NCBI GenBank assembly: GCA_023423715.1
Contig: JAFAFC010000010.1
Span: 1 to 64,000, forward strand
Length of the DNA stretch: 64,000 nucleotides
Direction of reading: 5' to 3'
Source: Bacteroidota bacterium
GTDB taxonomy: Bacteria; Bacteroidota; Bacteroidia; Flavobacteriales; Weeksellaceae
The translations under genes were made by a program, and so were the position numbers. The stretch's first letter is position 1; each line of letters begins with the position of its first letter. This document shows, one piece after another, positions 54,561-63,145 of this stretch. The notes beneath the pieces are model-generated. The model was not told the origin of the DNA, made no database searches, and saw only the letters and a program-made list of their open reading frames with translations.

Positions 54561-55883
54561 ATGAAAAAATTGTACATCAATAATCGTTTTTATTACGTGC
54601 TTTTAGGAGTGTGTGTGGTGTACGTGTTGGCTTTCTTTTTCCCGAAAATAATGCTGCTTGGGCATATTTTGTTGGTGCTTTCGATTTTAGTGTTTTTAGT
54701 GGACGTTTTATTGCTGTTTATGCAGAAAAATGGAATTTCCGCGCAACGTATTTTACCCGAAAAAATGTCTAATGGCGATGAAAACGAGATTAAAGTAGAT
54801 ATTAAAAATCAATATTTCTTTAAAATTTTCACCAAGGTTATTGATGAGATTCCGTTTCAATTTCAAAAAAGAGATTTTGCGATTGAGAGGCAAATTGCAC
54901 CATCAAAAAATGCATTTTTTCAATATACGTTGATTCCGAAAGCGCGTGGTGAATACAGTTTTGGAGATCTTAATATTTACGTTTCGTCCGTTTTAGGCTT
55001 GGCTTGCAAGCGCTATTCGTTTCAAAAAGGAGCAATGTTGGCAAGTTATCCATCGTTTGTTCATCTTAGAAAGTACGAATTGATGGCGCTTCAGAATGAA
55101 TTTTTACTGGGCGGAATCAAGAAAATTCGGAAACTAGGACACACGATGGAATTCGAACAAATTCGGGAATATGTCCAAGGAGACGACATTCGTTCAATAA
55201 ACTGGAAAGCGACGTCCAAGCAAAATAAGTTGATGATTAATCAATATCAAGATGAAAAATCACAACGAATTTACATGCTAATTGACAAAGGAAGAACGAT
55301 GCAAATGCCGTTCAATGGGCTTAGTTTGCTCGATTATTCCATCAATGCGACAATGGCACTTTCGCATATTATTTTGAAAAAAGGCGACCGTGCTGGAATG
55401 ATGACCTTCTCTAAAAAAGCCGAAAATAAAGTCGCCGCCGAAAATAAAAACGGACAATTAAAGAAGATTTCCGAAGCGTTATACAACATCCAAACGAATT
55501 ATTTTGAAAGTGATTTTAATCGGTTGTATCAGGATGTTAAATTCAGCATTAGTCAACGAAGTTTGGTGATTATGTTTTCGAATTTTGAAACGTTGGATGC
55601 GCTAAATCGACAAATAAAATATCTACGTGGAATTGCAAAAAACCATTTATTGGTGGTTGTTTTCTTTAAGAATTCGGAGTTTCAGAAACTGATTCATTCC
55701 AATCCAGAAAATATGCAAGATATTTACGATGAAATTATTGCAGAAAAATTTGAATTTGAGAAAAAACTCATCATTCAAGAGCTTCGGAAATACGGAATCT
55801 ACACGGTTTATACGCTACCCGAAAATTTGAATATCGATGTAATCAATAAATATTTGGAGATTAAAGCGCGCGGAATTTTATAA
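54561..55883 (+). CDS. DUF58 domain protein
   Basis: The 440-residue product has two hydrophobic segments near the N-terminus (FYYVLLGVCVVYVLAFFF and MLLGHILLVLSILVFLVDVL), a middle domain, and the DUF58 signature EFEQIREYVQGDDIRSINWK (about residues 194-213) within a VWA-like fold. It is the usual partner of MoxR and lies 15 bases downstream of it. The family role is not firmly known; proposed tasks include envelope stress and cell-wall assembly. Confidence 0.9.
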   Translation: MKKLYINNRFYYVLLGVCVVYVLAFFFPKIMLLGHILLVLSILVFLVDVLLLFMQKNGISAQRILPEKMSNGDENEIKVDIKNQYFFKIFTKVIDEIPFQFQKRDFAIERQIAPSKNAFFQYTLIPKARGEYSFGDLNIYVSSVLGLACKRYSFQKGAMLASYPSFVHLRKYELMALQNEFLLGGIKKIRKLGHTMEFEQIREYVQGDDIRSINWKATSKQNKLMINQYQDEKSQRIYMLIDKGRTMQMPFNGLSLLDYSINATMALSHIILKKGDRAGMMTFSKKAENKVAAENKNGQLKKISEALYNIQTNYFESDFNRLYQDVKFSISQRSLVIMFSNFETLDALNRQIKYLRGIAKNHLLVVVFFKNSEFQKLIHSNPENMQDIYDEIIAEKFEFEKKLIIQELRKYGIYTVYTLPENLNIDVINKYLEIKARGIL

Positions 55884-55910
55884 CTTTACACTTCTAAATA
55901 CAATCTTTTT

Positions 55911-56339
55911 ATGAAAATTAACTTAAATAGAATCAACGAGGACTATCTTTTTGAATGTACGAATAGCCAAGGCAACAAAATCTTGATTGATAACGCGAGC
56001 CTTCCTGGATCGACTGGCGTTTCGCCGATGGAAACGGTTTTGATGGCGGTTGCTGGATGTAGCGGAATTGATTTGGTTTCTATTTTGAAAAAACAAAGAC
56101 AAACGATTACGAATTTTTCTGCGGAAGTTGAAGGAGAACGCATTCCTGTAGATGAAGCGAAACCTTTTAAAGCGATTAAAGTAAAGTTTTTCCTGGATGG
56201 TGAAGTGGATCCGAAAAAAGCATTAAAAGCGGCTCAACTTTCCTTTGAAAAATATTGTTCGGTTTCCAAAACTTTAGAACCGAATGTTGACGTTACGTAC
56301 GAAGTTACGGTTAACGGAACGCTTGTTTCTGCGGAATAG
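55911..56339 (+). CDS. OsmC family protein
   Basis: The 142-residue product has the OsmC fold with PMETVLMAVAGCSGIDLVSI (first cysteine) and LSFEKYCSVSKTLEPNVDVT (second cysteine). The two cysteines are the redox pair of hydroperoxide-reducing OsmC/Ohr proteins. It follows the DUF58 gene by 27 bases and may share its transcript, though its role may be independent. It ends at a strong bidirectional terminator. Confidence 0.9.
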   Translation: MKINLNRINEDYLFECTNSQGNKILIDNASLPGSTGVSPMETVLMAVAGCSGIDLVSILKKQRQTITNFSAEVEGERIPVDEAKPFKAIKVKFFLDGEVDPKKALKAAQLSFEKYCSVSKTLEPNVDVTYEVTVNGTLVSAE

Positions 56340-56357
56340 TTTGAAAAAGTAAAGCAT

Positions 56358-56386
56358 AAAAAAATCGGCCTTGGCCGATTTTTTTA
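56358..56386. terminator. Bidirectional terminator
   Basis: AAAAAATCGGCC (56359-56370) and GGCCGATTTTTT (56373-56384) form a long stem between the convergent OsmC gene and the glycosidase gene. The physical loop probably opens by one base pair around TT. Confidence 0.92.
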
Positions 56387-56391
56387 TTTTA

Positions 56392-58998
56392 TCACATTGG
56401 TTTGGGTTGAATTAATTTGGCAACCGTTGCCGTCCAACCGCATTGATGGCTGGCTCCAACGCCGCGACCATTATCACCATGAAAATATTCGTAAAACATG
56501 ATGTAATCCTTGAATTCGGGGTCATAGTTGAAAATTTCGTTTCCACCATTAAAAGCACGTTCTCCTTTTTCGTTTCGTGAGAAAATTCCTTGCAAACGCT
56601 TGCTCAAATCATCAGCAACCACGTTTAATGAAACTTCATTTCCGCTACCTTTTGGAAGTTCTACATTCAAGCTATCGCCGTAATAGAAATAGAATTTTTG
56701 TAAACTTTCCACAATCAAAAAGTTGATCGGGAACCAAATTGGACCTCGCCAATTCGAATTTCCACCAAACATCGACGAATCACTTTCTGCAGGTGTATAA
56801 TGCACCACGTATTCGCGTCCGTGAACTTGGAAAACAAACGGATTTTTTTCATAAACTTTCGACATGGCACGAATTCCATAATCACTTAAAAATTCGTTTT
56901 CATCAAGCATTCTATTCAAAACATTTTTCAAACGCGTTCGTCTCAAAATACTCATCAAATGTTTACGACCTTCACCTTCAACTTCCCAATGCGAAACAAG
57001 GTTTGCGAGTTCTTTTTTGTTTTTCAGAATCCAATCCATACGTTCTTGGAACTTCGGCATATTTTCCAATAAATTGTGGTCGATAATTTCCACCGCAAAC
57101 ATCGGAATCAAACCAACAATACTTCTCAAACGTAATGGCAGCGCTTGTCCATCGGATAATTGCAACACGTCGTAGAAGAAACCATCTTCCTCATTCCACA
57201 GACCTTGGTTGTTGGTTCCCAAATTTTCCATCGCCTCTGCGATATACAAATAATGCTCGAAAAATTTAATCGCCATATCTTCATAAACGCGATAATGCTG
57301 CGCCAGTTCCATCGCAATACGCATCATGTTTAGTGCGTACATCGCCATCCAAGACGTTCCATCAGCTTGTTCTAAGTGATCACCGTCTTCAAGTTCCATA
57401 TTACGGTCGAATGCTCCAATATTATCGAGTCCTAGGAATCCGCCACCGAAAATATTTTTTCCATGTTTATCCTTACGATTCACCCACCAAGTGAAATTCA
57501 ACAATAACTTTTGGAAAACTTTTTCTAAAAATAGTAAGTCGGGACGTCCGTGGATTTTTTCGTCAATTTTAAATACTCTAAAGCAAGACCAAGCGTGAAC
57601 AGGCGGGTTTACATCGCTCATGTTCCATTCGTACGCCGGAAGTTGCCCATTCGGGTGCATGTACCATTCTTTGGTAAGCAATAACAATTGATTTTTTGCA
57701 AAATGCGGATCAATCAATGCAAAAGGAACGCAATGGAACGCCAAGTCCCAAGTCGCATACCATGGATATTCCCATTTATCAGGCATGGAGATGATGTCCT
57801 TGTTGTGAAGGTGCGTCCAGTCGGTGTTTCGAACATAATGATTGAAATCGCGTGGTGCTTCAAAATTAGGGTCACCTTTCAGCCATTTTCCAATATTGTA
57901 ATGGTAGAATTGTTTGTTCCACAAAAGTCCAGCAAATGCTTGTCTTTGGATGTTTTTTTCATCTTCATTAGTGACATCTTTCTGCACCAAATCATAGAAT
58001 TCATTGCTTTCTTGAAGTCGAAGATTAAAAATAGCATCGAAATCTTCAAATGCATGTTCCAATTCTTTTTCAGTTAATCGGAAATCAAAATGCTGATTAG
58101 CGCCTGGCTCTAAAACAGTTTTAATGATAAAACTAGCCTTGGTTCCTTGTTTTTCAGGATTGATAGTTTCGCTTCCGTGGACTATAAAATCATTGATTCC
58201 ATCCTTGAAAAAGCCATCCGAATCAAAATTATAAAGCTTTTTGGTATTGGTTTCATTTTCACAAAATGCATCGTCTAACGGTGTTCGTGAGTAGAAATTT
58301 TTCATACTCAAATCGTCATGCGAAATTTCAATGTTTCCTTCTTTTATATGCTTTAAGGAAGGTTTGTATTCATTGTATCCCCATTTCCAATTATTACGAT
58401 ACCAAATCGTTGGTAAAATCACTAATGGAGCCGTTTTATGGCTTCGGTTAACTACCGTAACTCGAATCAAAATATCCGCTTCCGAACCTTTTGCATATTC
58501 AATAAAAATATCGAAGTAGTCTTTGTTTTTGAAAATATCTGTATCGATAATTTCAAACTCTTGCTCTTTTTTAGTTCGCTTCGCATTTTCCTCGATCAAT
58601 TGCTCGTAAGGAAATGCGGTTGTAGGATATTTATACACCATTTTCATGTAGGAATGCGTTGGTGTATTATCGAGATAATAAAAGATTTCCTTAATGTCTT
58701 CGCCGTGATTTCCTTGGTAATTGCTCAATCCAAAAAAACGTTCTTTAACACGTTTATCTTGGGTGTTCCAAAAAGAAAAAGCAAAACATAGACGTTGCTT
58801 TTCATCGGAGATTCCAGCAATTCCTTCTTCTGCCCATCGGTAGGCGTAGCTTTCGGCGGTATCGTGACCTGTGTATTCCCAAGCGTTGCCATTTGGACTA
58901 TAATCTTCGCGAACATTTCCCCATTGGCGGTTACTTACATAAGGTCCCCATTTTTTCCAATTTTCGTCTGCTGAACGTTTCAGTTCTTCACTCATCAT
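56392..58998 (-). CDS. MGH1/GH63-like glycoside hydrolase
   Basis: The roughly 868-residue product has an N-terminal beta-sandwich part (to about 380) and a C-terminal (alpha/alpha)6 barrel with WYATWDLAFHCVPFALIDPH, then GGFLGLDNIGAFDRNMELED and NSNWRGPIWFPINFLIVESL, which fit the GH63/MGH1 family of glucosidases. The DGTSWMAMYALNMMRIAMEL stretch lies near the active site. No signal peptide is visible, so it is probably cytoplasmic. Substrates could be glucosylated glycerates or alpha-glucosides; this is not certain. The start is the first of two ATGs, after rejecting an upstream TTG. A -7 element TATTTTTG lies at 59011-59018 (minus). Confidence 0.78.
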   Translation of the reverse strand: MMSEELKRSADENWKKWGPYVSNRQWGNVREDYSPNGNAWEYTGHDTAESYAYRWAEEGIAGISDEKQRLCFAFSFWNTQDKRVKERFFGLSNYQGNHGEDIKEIFYYLDNTPTHSYMKMVYKYPTTAFPYEQLIEENAKRTKKEQEFEIIDTDIFKNKDYFDIFIEYAKGSEADILIRVTVVNRSHKTAPLVILPTIWYRNNWKWGYNEYKPSLKHIKEGNIEISHDDLSMKNFYSRTPLDDAFCENETNTKKLYNFDSDGFFKDGINDFIVHGSETINPEKQGTKASFIIKTVLEPGANQHFDFRLTEKELEHAFEDFDAIFNLRLQESNEFYDLVQKDVTNEDEKNIQRQAFAGLLWNKQFYHYNIGKWLKGDPNFEAPRDFNHYVRNTDWTHLHNKDIISMPDKWEYPWYATWDLAFHCVPFALIDPHFAKNQLLLLTKEWYMHPNGQLPAYEWNMSDVNPPVHAWSCFRVFKIDEKIHGRPDLLFLEKVFQKLLLNFTWWVNRKDKHGKNIFGGGFLGLDNIGAFDRNMELEDGDHLEQADGTSWMAMYALNMMRIAMELAQHYRVYEDMAIKFFEHYLYIAEAMENLGTNNQGLWNEEDGFFYDVLQLSDGQALPLRLRSIVGLIPMFAVEIIDHNLLENMPKFQERMDWILKNKKELANLVSHWEVEGEGRKHLMSILRRTRLKNVLNRMLDENEFLSDYGIRAMSKVYEKNPFVFQVHGREYVVHYTPAESDSSMFGGNSNWRGPIWFPINFLIVESLQKFYFYYGDSLNVELPKGSGNEVSLNVVADDLSKRLQGIFSRNEKGERAFNGGNEIFNYDPEFKDYIMFYEYFHGDNGRGVGASHQCGWTATVAKLIQPKPM

Positions 58999-59231
58999 TT
59001 CAAATTTGTGCAAAAATAAAAAAGATTTAGTAGAATATTTAATTTGTTGATTCCTAATTTTTTATATAAAATTTTCAATTTTGAACATGATGAATTTAAT
59101 AAAAACTCCAACAAAGGCCGATGTTGAGGAGGTTACAACGAATTGTAGAAATTCTATAAAACTTTTTTTGGTAGATTAAATTTCGTTAGCGTATATTTGC
59201 ATCAGAAAATTGTTCATTTACATATTGAAAA
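58999..59231. other. Divergent region between the glycosidase gene and the met operon
   Basis: The 392-base gap up to 59390 holds the minus-strand -7 element, an AT-rich stretch, the riboswitch promoter at 59168-59199 and the SAM-I riboswitch. A short open frame at 59087-59179 (30 codons starting MMNLIKTPTK) ends inside the promoter. It has no recognised family and is probably not a gene. Confidence 0.5.
59168..59199 (+). promoter_or_regulatory. Promoter of the metX riboswitch transcript
   Basis: TTG (59168-59170), 21 bases of spacing and TATATTTG (59192-59199) are an exact Bacteroidetes promoter. The -33 element is part of TTTGGTAGATTAAA (59167-59180), identical to the block at the metY promoter (33166-33179). 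Confidence 0.75.
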
Positions 59232-59334
59232 TGTTATCGAGAAAGGTGGAGAGATTAGACTCTGTGAAACCTTGGCAACCCTTCGGAAACGAAGAAGGTG
59301 CTAAATTCTACTCCTAATATTGGGAAAGATAACA
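59232..59334 (+). promoter_or_regulatory. SAM-I (S-box) riboswitch upstream of the met operon
   Basis: P1 is TGTTATC (59232-59238) with GATAACA (59328-59334). The conserved core has AGGTGGAGAGATTAGACTC, then TGTGAAACCTTGGCAACCC and GAAGGTGCTAAATTCTAC. P3 is CTTCG-GAAA-CGAAG (59281-59294) with a GAAA tetraloop. All fit the SAM-I consensus. No T-tract terminator follows before metX, unlike the first riboswitch, so control may be at translation or use an unseen structure. Confidence 0.9.
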
Positions 59335-59390
59335 AAGACTTTTACTTCTACAGGTAGCATTTTCGATGGATTTTTAAGGAAAAAAAGAAA

Positions 59391-60335
59391 TTGAAAACTT
59401 CGCTACACCATATTCAACTACATCATTTTACAAGCTCGAATGCAATGCATTGGGAGAAACTTTCATTGTCGTATCAAGTATTCGGACAAGAGCTTCATCA
59501 TGCGCCTTTGGTGCTTATTAATCATGCACTAACAGGGAATTCCCATGTTGGTGGTGACGATGGTTGGTGGAAAACGTTGGTGGGAGCCGGAAAAGTGATC
59601 GATACTGATAAATACACCGTTCTTTCATTCAATATTCCAGGGAACGGCTATGACGATTTCACGGTTGAAAACCCGAATACATTTACTGCAAAAGACATCG
59701 CTCGTTTGTTTTTGTTGGGACTTAAAGAGTTAAAAATTTCATCACTTTTCGCTTTAATTGGAGGTTCCGTTGGCGGTTCTATTGGATGGGAAATGTTGGC
59801 TTTAAATCCGAATCTAACACAAATTTTTATTCCCGTAGCTACAGATCATAAAACGTCAGATTGGTTGCATTCGCAATGTTTGGTTCAGAAATTTTTATTG
59901 GAAACGGAAGAACAACCATTAGAAAAAGCTAGAATTCATGCCATGTTATGCTACCGAACGCCTGAATCTCTCAATTTACGATTCAAAGGTGAAACAGACG
60001 CGGTAAAGCAAATGCGTAAGTCACATGATTGGCTTTCGTATCACGGGAAAAGTTTGAGCGAGCGATTTACACTTCAAGCCTACCGATTGATGAATCATTT
60101 ATTGATGACGATTTCGGTTACCGAAGAACAAATCAAAACCATTCAAGCAGAAATTCATTTGATATCCGTGGATACCGATCTTTTTTATCCCGCATTTGAA
60201 ATCAAAAAAACCTTTGAGATTTTAGAAGCAAATCAGACAAACGTAAGCTATCACGAAATAAAATCCATTCACGGGCACGACGCCTTTTTAATGGAATACG
60301 AACAATTAAACGCAATTTTAAAACCTATATTTTAA
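59391..60335 (+). CDS. metX: Homoserine O-acetyltransferase family (MetX)
   Basis: The alpha/beta-hydrolase makes O-acetylhomoserine from homoserine and acetyl-CoA, the first committed step to methionine. Motifs are NHALTGN (about residues 44-50, counting from the TTG), IGGSVGGSIGWEM with the nucleophile S126, SVDTDLFYP with the acid, and HGHDAFL with the catalytic His. No ATG opens the frame here; a TTG at 59391 gives 314 residues, while the next ATG at 59445 would give 296. The TTG is my choice but uncertain. It follows a SAM-I riboswitch and is short compared with the roughly 370-residue classical MetX. Confidence 0.88.
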   Translation: MKTSLHHIQLHHFTSSNAMHWEKLSLSYQVFGQELHHAPLVLINHALTGNSHVGGDDGWWKTLVGAGKVIDTDKYTVLSFNIPGNGYDDFTVENPNTFTAKDIARLFLLGLKELKISSLFALIGGSVGGSIGWEMLALNPNLTQIFIPVATDHKTSDWLHSQCLVQKFLLETEEQPLEKARIHAMLCYRTPESLNLRFKGETDAVKQMRKSHDWLSYHGKSLSERFTLQAYRLMNHLLMTISVTEEQIKTIQAEIHLISVDTDLFYPAFEIKKTFEILEANQTNVSYHEIKSIHGHDAFLMEYEQLNAILKPIF

Positions 60336-60341
60336 GTAATC

Positions 60342-61880
60342 ATGTCAGAAAAGAACACAATCAATATATACAGAAACAAGGCTTTGGTGAATTTTGAAGG
60401 GAAAGATTTCCTTGGACAAATAGGCGTCGATTCTCGAATTTTTAATGCTTTAAATGGAGGTGGAATTAGCGTCGGAGTGATCTCACAACAAGCGATTGAA
60501 AACGGGATTTCTGTACTCGTAGATGAGAGCGATGCCGAAAAAGCCGTCCAAGTTTTGAAGGATGAGTTCCTAAAAGAAAACAACCAAGGTGTGGTGAGCG
60601 GTATTTACAGCATTCATCAATTGACGGTTATTGGCTTTGTTTCCGATAATTATTCGAAGATTTTGTCTGAGCTTCAACGTCATAAAATTTACCCGTTATT
60701 ATTGAATCAAGTGGCTTCAGCAGGGCGTGTGAATATTGTTGTTACCGAAAATCAAACGGAACTTGCTAAAAACATCATCGAAACTGAAATTTTCGGAAAA
60801 CCAAAAGCAGTTCACTTGGCGTTAATTGGTCATGGAAATGTTGGTGGAACACTAGTAGAGCAAATTCTAGATTCAGCACATGATATTTTAAATCGAAAGA
60901 GAATTGATTTAAAAGTTGTAGCTATTGCAAATTCACGAAAAATGGCTTTGAATAAAGCCGGTTTTGGAAGCGATTGGAGACAAAAAATCAACTATTCTCA
61001 AAGCGAATTTAATATTCAAGATTTGATTTCTTATGCCCAAGAACATCATCTGGAAAACCTTGTGATGGTAGATAATACGGCGAGTAAAGAATTTGTTTTG
61101 AACTATGATGAGTTTGTAGAAAACGGATTTGATGTAATTTCGTCCAACAAAATTTACAATACTTTGCCAATTGCGAAATACAGAAACTTCCGTCAAATTT
61201 TAAATAAAAACAAGAAGCATTATTTATACGAAACCAATGTTGGCGCTGGTTTGCCGTTGATTGATACCATTAAATTGTTGCACTTGTCAGGAGAAAATAT
61301 CACTCGAATTAAAGGGGTGTTTTCAGGGTCGTTAAGTTACATTTTTAATAATTTTTCCGTTCGTGATGAGGCGTTTTCTACGATTATTGGTGAAGCGATG
61401 GAAAAAGGATTCACCGAGCCAGATCCACGTGAAGACCTTTCTGGAAACGATGTTGCAAGAAAATTATTGATTCTTGCTCGCGAATTGGATTTGATTAATG
61501 AGTTCTCGGATATCAATATTCAAAATTTGATTCCACAGCATTTACTGGAAATTCCAAAAGACGAATTTATCGGTCGTTTGGAAGAGTTGAATACCGAATA
61601 CAAATCGATTAAAGAAAACCAAAAACCAGATCACGTATTGCGTTATGTGGGCGATCTTCATGGAGATTTAAGTCAAGACAAAGGGGTTTTGGATGTGAAA
61701 TTAGTTTCTGTTCCTGTCAATTCGGCTTTAGGGCAATTGAAAGGTTCTGATTCGATTTTTGAGATTTATACTGAAAGTTATGGCGAAAATCCAATCGTAA
61801 TCATGGGTGCAGGTGCAGGAGCAAAAGTTACGGCTCGTGGCGTTTTTGGAGATATTCTACGTTTGAGCGAGACGATTTAA
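60342..61880 (+). CDS. Homoserine dehydrogenase with N-terminal ACT domains, no kinase domain
   Basis: The 512-residue product resembles the C-terminal two thirds of the bifunctional ThrA/MetL aspartokinase-homoserine dehydrogenase. ACT-type regulatory repeats occupy about residues 1-150 (VGVISQQAIENGISVLVDES and IVVTENQTELAKNIIE). Then come the NAD(P)-binding GHGNVGG (163-169) and the HSD signature NVGAGLPLIDTIKLL. The aspartate kinase catalytic domain is absent. It reduces aspartate semialdehyde to homoserine, feeding metX, which ends 6 bases upstream. It may be regulated by amino acids through the ACT domains. Confidence 0.88.
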   Translation: MSEKNTINIYRNKALVNFEGKDFLGQIGVDSRIFNALNGGGISVGVISQQAIENGISVLVDESDAEKAVQVLKDEFLKENNQGVVSGIYSIHQLTVIGFVSDNYSKILSELQRHKIYPLLLNQVASAGRVNIVVTENQTELAKNIIETEIFGKPKAVHLALIGHGNVGGTLVEQILDSAHDILNRKRIDLKVVAIANSRKMALNKAGFGSDWRQKINYSQSEFNIQDLISYAQEHHLENLVMVDNTASKEFVLNYDEFVENGFDVISSNKIYNTLPIAKYRNFRQILNKNKKHYLYETNVGAGLPLIDTIKLLHLSGENITRIKGVFSGSLSYIFNNFSVRDEAFSTIIGEAMEKGFTEPDPREDLSGNDVARKLLILARELDLINEFSDINIQNLIPQHLLEIPKDEFIGRLEELNTEYKSIKENQKPDHVLRYVGDLHGDLSQDKGVLDVKLVSVPVNSALGQLKGSDSIFEIYTESYGENPIVIMGAGAGAKVTARGVFGDILRLSETI

Positions 61881-61940
61881 AAATAAATTGAAATAAAAAA
61901 ATACATTTTCTGAGCTAATGTCAGAAATCCAAAATTGAAA

Positions 61941-63116
61941 ATGGAAAATAAGAAAACCAATCATTTTGAAACCAATGCCATCAGACAGCAAGCGGAAAGA
62001 ACGCAGTTTGATGAGCATTCCGTGCCGTTATATCTAACGTCAAGCTTCGTTTTTGAAGATGCGGAAGATATGCGTGCAAGTTTCGCAGAAGAGAAAGATA
62101 AAAACCTGTATAGCCGATTTTCGAACCCAAATGTGACGGAATTTGTAGATAAAATTTCGCAAATGGAAGGTGCCGAAGCTGGTTATGCATTCGCGACGGG
62201 AATGGCGGCTATTTACTCGACATTCGCAGCTTTGTTGAACGCAGGTGATCACATTGTAAGTTGTCAATCGGTTTTCGGTTCGACGCACACGTTGTTCACA
62301 AAGTATTTTCCAAAATGGAATATTGAAACTACGTATTTTAAAGCAGAAAACGCAGATACGGTTGAAAGTTTAATTCAACCCAATACCAAAATTTTATACC
62401 TAGAAACACCGACCAATCCTGCGATTGAGGTGTTGGATTTGGAATATTTTGGAGCGATTGCGAAGAAACATAATTTGCTATTCATTGTTGACAATTGTTT
62501 TGCGACACCGTATTTACAACAACCGATTAAATTTGGTGCAGATGTCGTAGTCCATTCCGCAACTAAATTGATTGATGGTCAAGGTCGTGTTTTAGGAGGA
62601 GTTTCCGTTGGTAGAGCCGATTTAATTCGTGAAATTTATCTTTTTGCACGAAACACGGGTCCAGCGATGTCGCCGTTCAACGCTTGGGTTTTGAGTAAAA
62701 GTTTAGAAACGTTAGCAATTCGAGTTGAAAAGCATTGCGAAAATGCACTTAAAGTTGCTGAGTTTTTAGAAAATCATCCAAATGTTGACTTAGTGAAATA
62801 TCCGTTTTTACCTTCGCATCCGCAGTACGAAGTTGCGAAAAAGCAAATGACATTAGGAGGAAATATCGTTGCTTTTGAAGTGAAAGGAGGTATTGAAAGT
62901 GGCCGAAATTTTTTAAACAAAATTAAAATGTGTTCACTTTCTGCCAATCTTGGAGATACGAGAACGATTGTTACGCATCCCGCATCAACCACGCATTCTA
63001 AATTATCAGATGCGGAAAGAGAAGAAGTGGGAATTACCCCTGGTTTGGTACGTTGTTCCGTTGGTTTGGAGCATGTAGATGATATTATTTCTGATCTAAA
63101 ACAAGCTTTAGATTAG
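61941..63116 (+). CDS. Cys/Met-metabolism PLP enzyme (homoserine-derived sulfhydrylase or gamma-synthase)
   Basis: The 391-residue product belongs to the transsulfuration PLP family with [40 protein letters not shown] and [19 protein letters not shown], where K209 binds PLP. The DGQGRVLGG loop is typical of O-succinylhomoserine sulfhydrylase or O-acetylhomoserine-using enzymes (MetZ-like) rather than the long MetY type. It differs in length and sequence from metY at 33439. It would make homocysteine or cystathionine from the MetX product. I chose the ATG at 61941 over a TTG 6 bases upstream. Confidence 0.88.
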   Translation: MENKKTNHFETNAIRQQAERTQFDEHSVPLYLTSSFVFEDAEDMRASFAEEKDKNLYSRFSNPNVTEFVDKISQMEGAEAGYAFATGMAAIYSTFAALLNAGDHIVSCQSVFGSTHTLFTKYFPKWNIETTYFKAENADTVESLIQPNTKILYLETPTNPAIEVLDLEYFGAIAKKHNLLFIVDNCFATPYLQQPIKFGADVVVHSATKLIDGQGRVLGGVSVGRADLIREIYLFARNTGPAMSPFNAWVLSKSLETLAIRVEKHCENALKVAEFLENHPNVDLVKYPFLPSHPQYEVAKKQMTLGGNIVAFEVKGGIESGRNFLNKIKMCSLSANLGDTRTIVTHPASTTHSKLSDAEREEVGITPGLVRCSVGLEHVDDIISDLKQALD

Positions 63117-63145
63117 GTCCTAGAACTTTTAAAAAGAAGATTCGT

